Notes under the pieces: model-generated
Seen by the model: the letters and a program-made list of their open reading frames with translations, nothing else
The model's database searches: none
What the model was told of the DNA's origin: nothing
NCBI GenBank assembly: GCA_023663185.1
Contig: JAMPHY010000020.1
Span: 1 to 52,421, forward strand
Length of the DNA stretch: 52,421 bases
Direction: 5' to 3'
DNA from: Clostridiales bacterium
Lineage (GTDB): Bacteria; Bacillota; Clostridia; Lachnospirales; Lachnospiraceae
Part shown: piece by piece, positions 50,398-52,421 of the stretch
Numbering within the stretch: position 1 is the stretch's first letter
Layout of the letters: each line of letters opens with the position of its first letter
Translations under genes and position numbers: made by a program

Positions 50398-50960
50398 CTA
50401 AACTTCCAAAAAGCTATGAAATCTCTTTACCAGTTCATCTAACTGCGACTGCTCCTTGTCCGTTCCTGTAAATATCTGCACTTCGCCGCCTGCATAATAA
50501 CTCTTGAAATTCTCAACAGCTTTGCAGCAGATTCCATCATGTTGCTTATTTTATTGATTTTTTCTTCTGCCTGTTTTCCATATGTACTTGTTACCTGTTC
50601 TGCCGCTTCATCAGATAAGCCGATTTCTTTACAGGCATAAGAGAGCTGCGAAACTTTTAGCCCCAACTGTGCATAAGCTCCCACGTTCCATGAATCGCCT
50701 AAATTTCCATTCAGCTGTTCTTCCAAGTCCTTAATCACGCTTTGGAGTTTATCGCTTTGCTCTTTTGTCATGCTTGCACCGTAAAAGCTGACCGTTTCCG
50801 ATATTCTCTGCGCTTCCGATGTGTCCTTTGAAATCTCAACAATCACACCTAAATCCTTTATTTCAGAATCAGGTGTATTCTTGATTTCTTCCTGCATATT
50901 ATTTGTTGTTTTCGATTGATACTGATAACCGCTTGCTGCTCCTACATTTGAAATATCCTT
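50398..50960 (-). pseudogene. Decayed member of the unknown gene group (start lost plus frameshift)
   Basis: A well-spaced GGAGG lies at 50969-50973, and eight bases later the codon is AAG (50958-50960) where a start codon is expected. The frame then reads DISNVGAASGYQYQSKTTNN and on through 152 more residues. Near position 50517 the frame shifts: a sensible C-terminus (AVENFKSYYAGGEVQIFTGT, ending HSFLEV*) continues in a different frame to TAG at 50398, while the original frame stops at 50439. An ATG at 50895 gives a shortened open frame. Both lesions suggest a non-functional gene, or one sequencing error plus a non-standard start. Confidence 0.7.
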
Positions 50961-51098
50961 AGATTTATCCTCCTACAATATTGGTTTTTCACTGGCGGTT
51001 TCGTCAAATATTGTTTCGGAGTTTCATTCCACAAATTAAACGGATATGTGGTGAACCGACCTTTTTTTGCTGTGAACTCATAAAAGAAAATAATCGTT

Positions 51099-51236
51099 CT
51101 ACGTCCTATCGTCTATAAACTTATATAATAGTTTTCCTACAATCGCTATTACAAGCATTGTAAGATAATATCGTGGATCTATTTTTTCCCCGAATATCAG
51201 AAAAAATATTGTGACTGCTGCAATTATAATTGCGTA
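51099..51236 (-). pseudogene. Membrane-protein C-terminal fragment
   Basis: A 45-codon open frame with no start codon reads AIIIAAVTIFFLIFGEKIDP then YYLTMLVIAIVGKLLYKFID and ends at TAG (51099). It has two hydrophobic spans. It lies in the otherwise empty gap between the decayed gene and the 200-aa gene. The rest of 50961-51241 shows nothing recognisable. Confidence 0.4.
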
Positions 51237-51241
51237 TCACT

Positions 51242-51844
51242 TTATGCCTGCAAATCTAAATTAGAGCCAACCATCATTTGTTGTTTTGCGCTTGCCTCCA
51301 CCAATTTCTCAGTAAGACTCTTCACATCATTTCCGACAATCCTAACTTCATGTGTATGCGAAACTTCCTTACTTGCTTTTATGCGCTCTTCTATACGTTT
51401 ATCAAATTCCTCTTTTTGCTGTCTTGCTTTTTGCCTTGAGCGCTCAAACATCTCCCTTTTCTCTCTGGGACCGCTGACACTTCCTGCACTCATATTACCA
51501 TTTTCATCAATATAAAATCTAAACTCATATACGGTATTGCCTGTCATGGCACGAATCATGGATTCGCCCCATTTACAAGCCGCCGGTATGTCTGTCAGAT
51601 TTTTTTCATATTCTGCTGCCAGCTTTGGATCAGCTTCCATTTTTACTATAAATTCCGGTGCAATCGTAACGTTGATTTTTTCAGGATAATTACTGCTCCC
51701 CGGAGTGCCATTGCTATATCCGGTTAATAAGTTCAACTTCGGATTTTTCTTTTGCAATTCTGCAAGATAATCCGAGGTGCCAGCTTTCGCCACAAATGAT
51801 GTACTTGCATAACTGTTGTATGCGTTGCTGATTTCCATTGCCAT
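51242..51844 (-). CDS. Unrecognised 200-aa protein (Lachnospiraceae type) with DLQA tail
   Basis: It begins MAMEISNAYNSYASTSFVAK behind a perfect AGGAGG. A conserved-looking core (INVTIAPEFIVKMEADPKL, YEFRFYIDENGNMSAGSVSG) is followed by a charged helix and then MVGSNLDLQA. It resembles proteins recurring in Lachnospiraceae as DUF6033-like, though I am not certain. No signal peptide. It leads the cluster of unknown genes. Confidence 0.7.
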   Translation of the reverse strand: MAMEISNAYNSYASTSFVAKAGTSDYLAELQKKNPKLNLLTGYSNGTPGSSNYPEKINVTIAPEFIVKMEADPKLAAEYEKNLTDIPAACKWGESMIRAMTGNTVYEFRFYIDENGNMSAGSVSGPREKREMFERSRQKARQQKEEFDKRIEERIKASKEVSHTHEVRIVGNDVKSLTEKLVEASAKQQMMVGSNLDLQA

Positions 51845-51901
51845 AATTCGTCCTCCTTGAACTTTTTGCTTGAAATTCCATTTTCTTGTTGCATCGTTGA
51901 T

Positions 51902-52420
51902 TTACAAAATGTACTTAAAAATATAATCAAAAAAGAAATTGTCTCTGTTTACATAGGGGATTATCAACTCTGTTTCGCTTCCGCTATAATCCACATATAT
52001 CCCATTTGGGACGTCTCCAATTCCCGGCAGTTTGGTATAGGTTCCAAACCCAAGCCAAAAACCGTCCATATCTTCATACACCCCATTCTCCCTAAGAACA
52101 TTCTGAAATGCAGACCTATCAATGTATACATATTGACTATCTGTACGGAATGCCTGTTCCAGAGTATCACTATCAGCCAGATTAAAATATTTCCCCTTTT
52201 CATTTACCAAACCTACATCCATCCACTCTATGTACTTTGGATATGAGATTTCCCACATAAATATAAACATTCCTACTAAATACAAAGGACACGCCAAATG
52301 TAGAATAGCTGTTCCCATTTTCCAATAAGGCTTATATTCCGCAACTTTTGTAATACGGTGTTTCAAATTCCGATACTCCTTATCTCCCACAAAAGTAGCA
52401 AACATATTAAAATCTTCACT
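51902..52420 (-). CDS. Hypothetical membrane protein, partial (N-terminus beyond window)
   Basis: The frame is open to the right edge. The first ATG inside the window is at 52403-52405 (MFATFVGDKEYRNLKHRITK) with no convincing ribosome-binding site, so the true start probably lies outside. One hydrophobic segment (AILHLACPLYLVGMFIFMWE), then a soluble domain of about 120 residues ending FFFDYIFKYIL. No family recognised. Confidence 0.6.
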   Translation of the reverse strand, partial: SEDFNMFATFVGDKEYRNLKHRITKVAEYKPYWKMGTAILHLACPLYLVGMFIFMWEISYPKYIEWMDVGLVNEKGKYFNLADSDTLEQAFRTDSQYVYIDRSAFQNVLRENGVYEDMDGFWLGFGTYTKLPGIGDVPNGIYVDYSGSETELIIPYVNRDNFFFDYIFKYIL

Positions 52421-52421
52421 T

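Overview
The window reads as chromosomal DNA of a low-GC, spore-forming Clostridia bacterium, most likely Lachnospiraceae. The evidence is an alpha/beta-type small acid-soluble spore protein, a tig-clpP-clpX-engB block, an AsnA-type asparagine synthetase, a TM1266-family regulator, a PDDEXK-family (Rpn) transposase-like protein, and strong AGGAGG ribosome-binding sites. No rRNA, tRNA or CRISPR array was seen. Most genes lie on the minus strand.

Layout. 1-2.4 kb is a graveyard: the N-terminus of a DeoR-type regulator at the edge, a truncated ToxN/AbiQ-like toxin, the last residues of a tyrosine integrase, a GyrI-like protein and a small Feo-type membrane protein. 2.5-10.2 kb holds a cytoplasmic GH13 glucosidase, a nuclease-helicase fusion (PD-(D/E)XK plus XPD/DinG-like), an HPr-like protein without the catalytic His, and a two-gene radical-SAM DNA-repair module whose promoter is bracketed by two LexA/DinR boxes. 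10.5-13.4 kb (plus strand) has a methyltransferase, asnA and the Rpn protein. 13.5-20.1 kb contains three ECF sigma factor modules in a row: one with an ABC-2 type exporter and two with membrane anti-sigma-like proteins. 20.2-26.3 kb is gltBD behind a leader with an intrinsic terminator. 26.6-31 kb has two MFS exporters beside a double-HTH TPR-like regulator. 31.1-33 kb is an AAA ATPase plus RloB-like pair, a candidate phage-defence module. 33.1-38.5 kb holds a CPBP protease, a HAD phosphatase, a TPP riboswitch with thiT, an HdeD-like protein and a D-lactate dehydrogenase-like enzyme. 38.6-43.8 kb is the housekeeping block: AI-2E family protein, engB, clpX, clpP and tig. 43.9-46.9 kb is a TM1266-like regulator, a fused permease-ATPase and its lipoprotein behind a structured leader. 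46.9-52.4 kb has a spore protein, a DJ-1 protein, two orphan antitoxin-like genes and a cluster of unrecognised small proteins.

The most unusual content is in the non-coding DNA. (i) A family of long palindromic elements (13472-13545, 36349-36494, 38521-38657) has arms that differ between copies but stay complementary, with a conserved GAGA-loop motif; each sits just after a stop codon. (ii) A 35-bp tandem array at the sigma factor/membrane protein junction repeats a Shine-Dalgarno plus ATG and forms a chain of ATGA-coupled micro-ORFs. Smaller arrays occur at 33937-34019 and 37129-37200. (iii) A structured leader at 46678-46830 matches no riboswitch class I can recall. (iv) Two SOS boxes surround the promoter of the radical-SAM repair genes.
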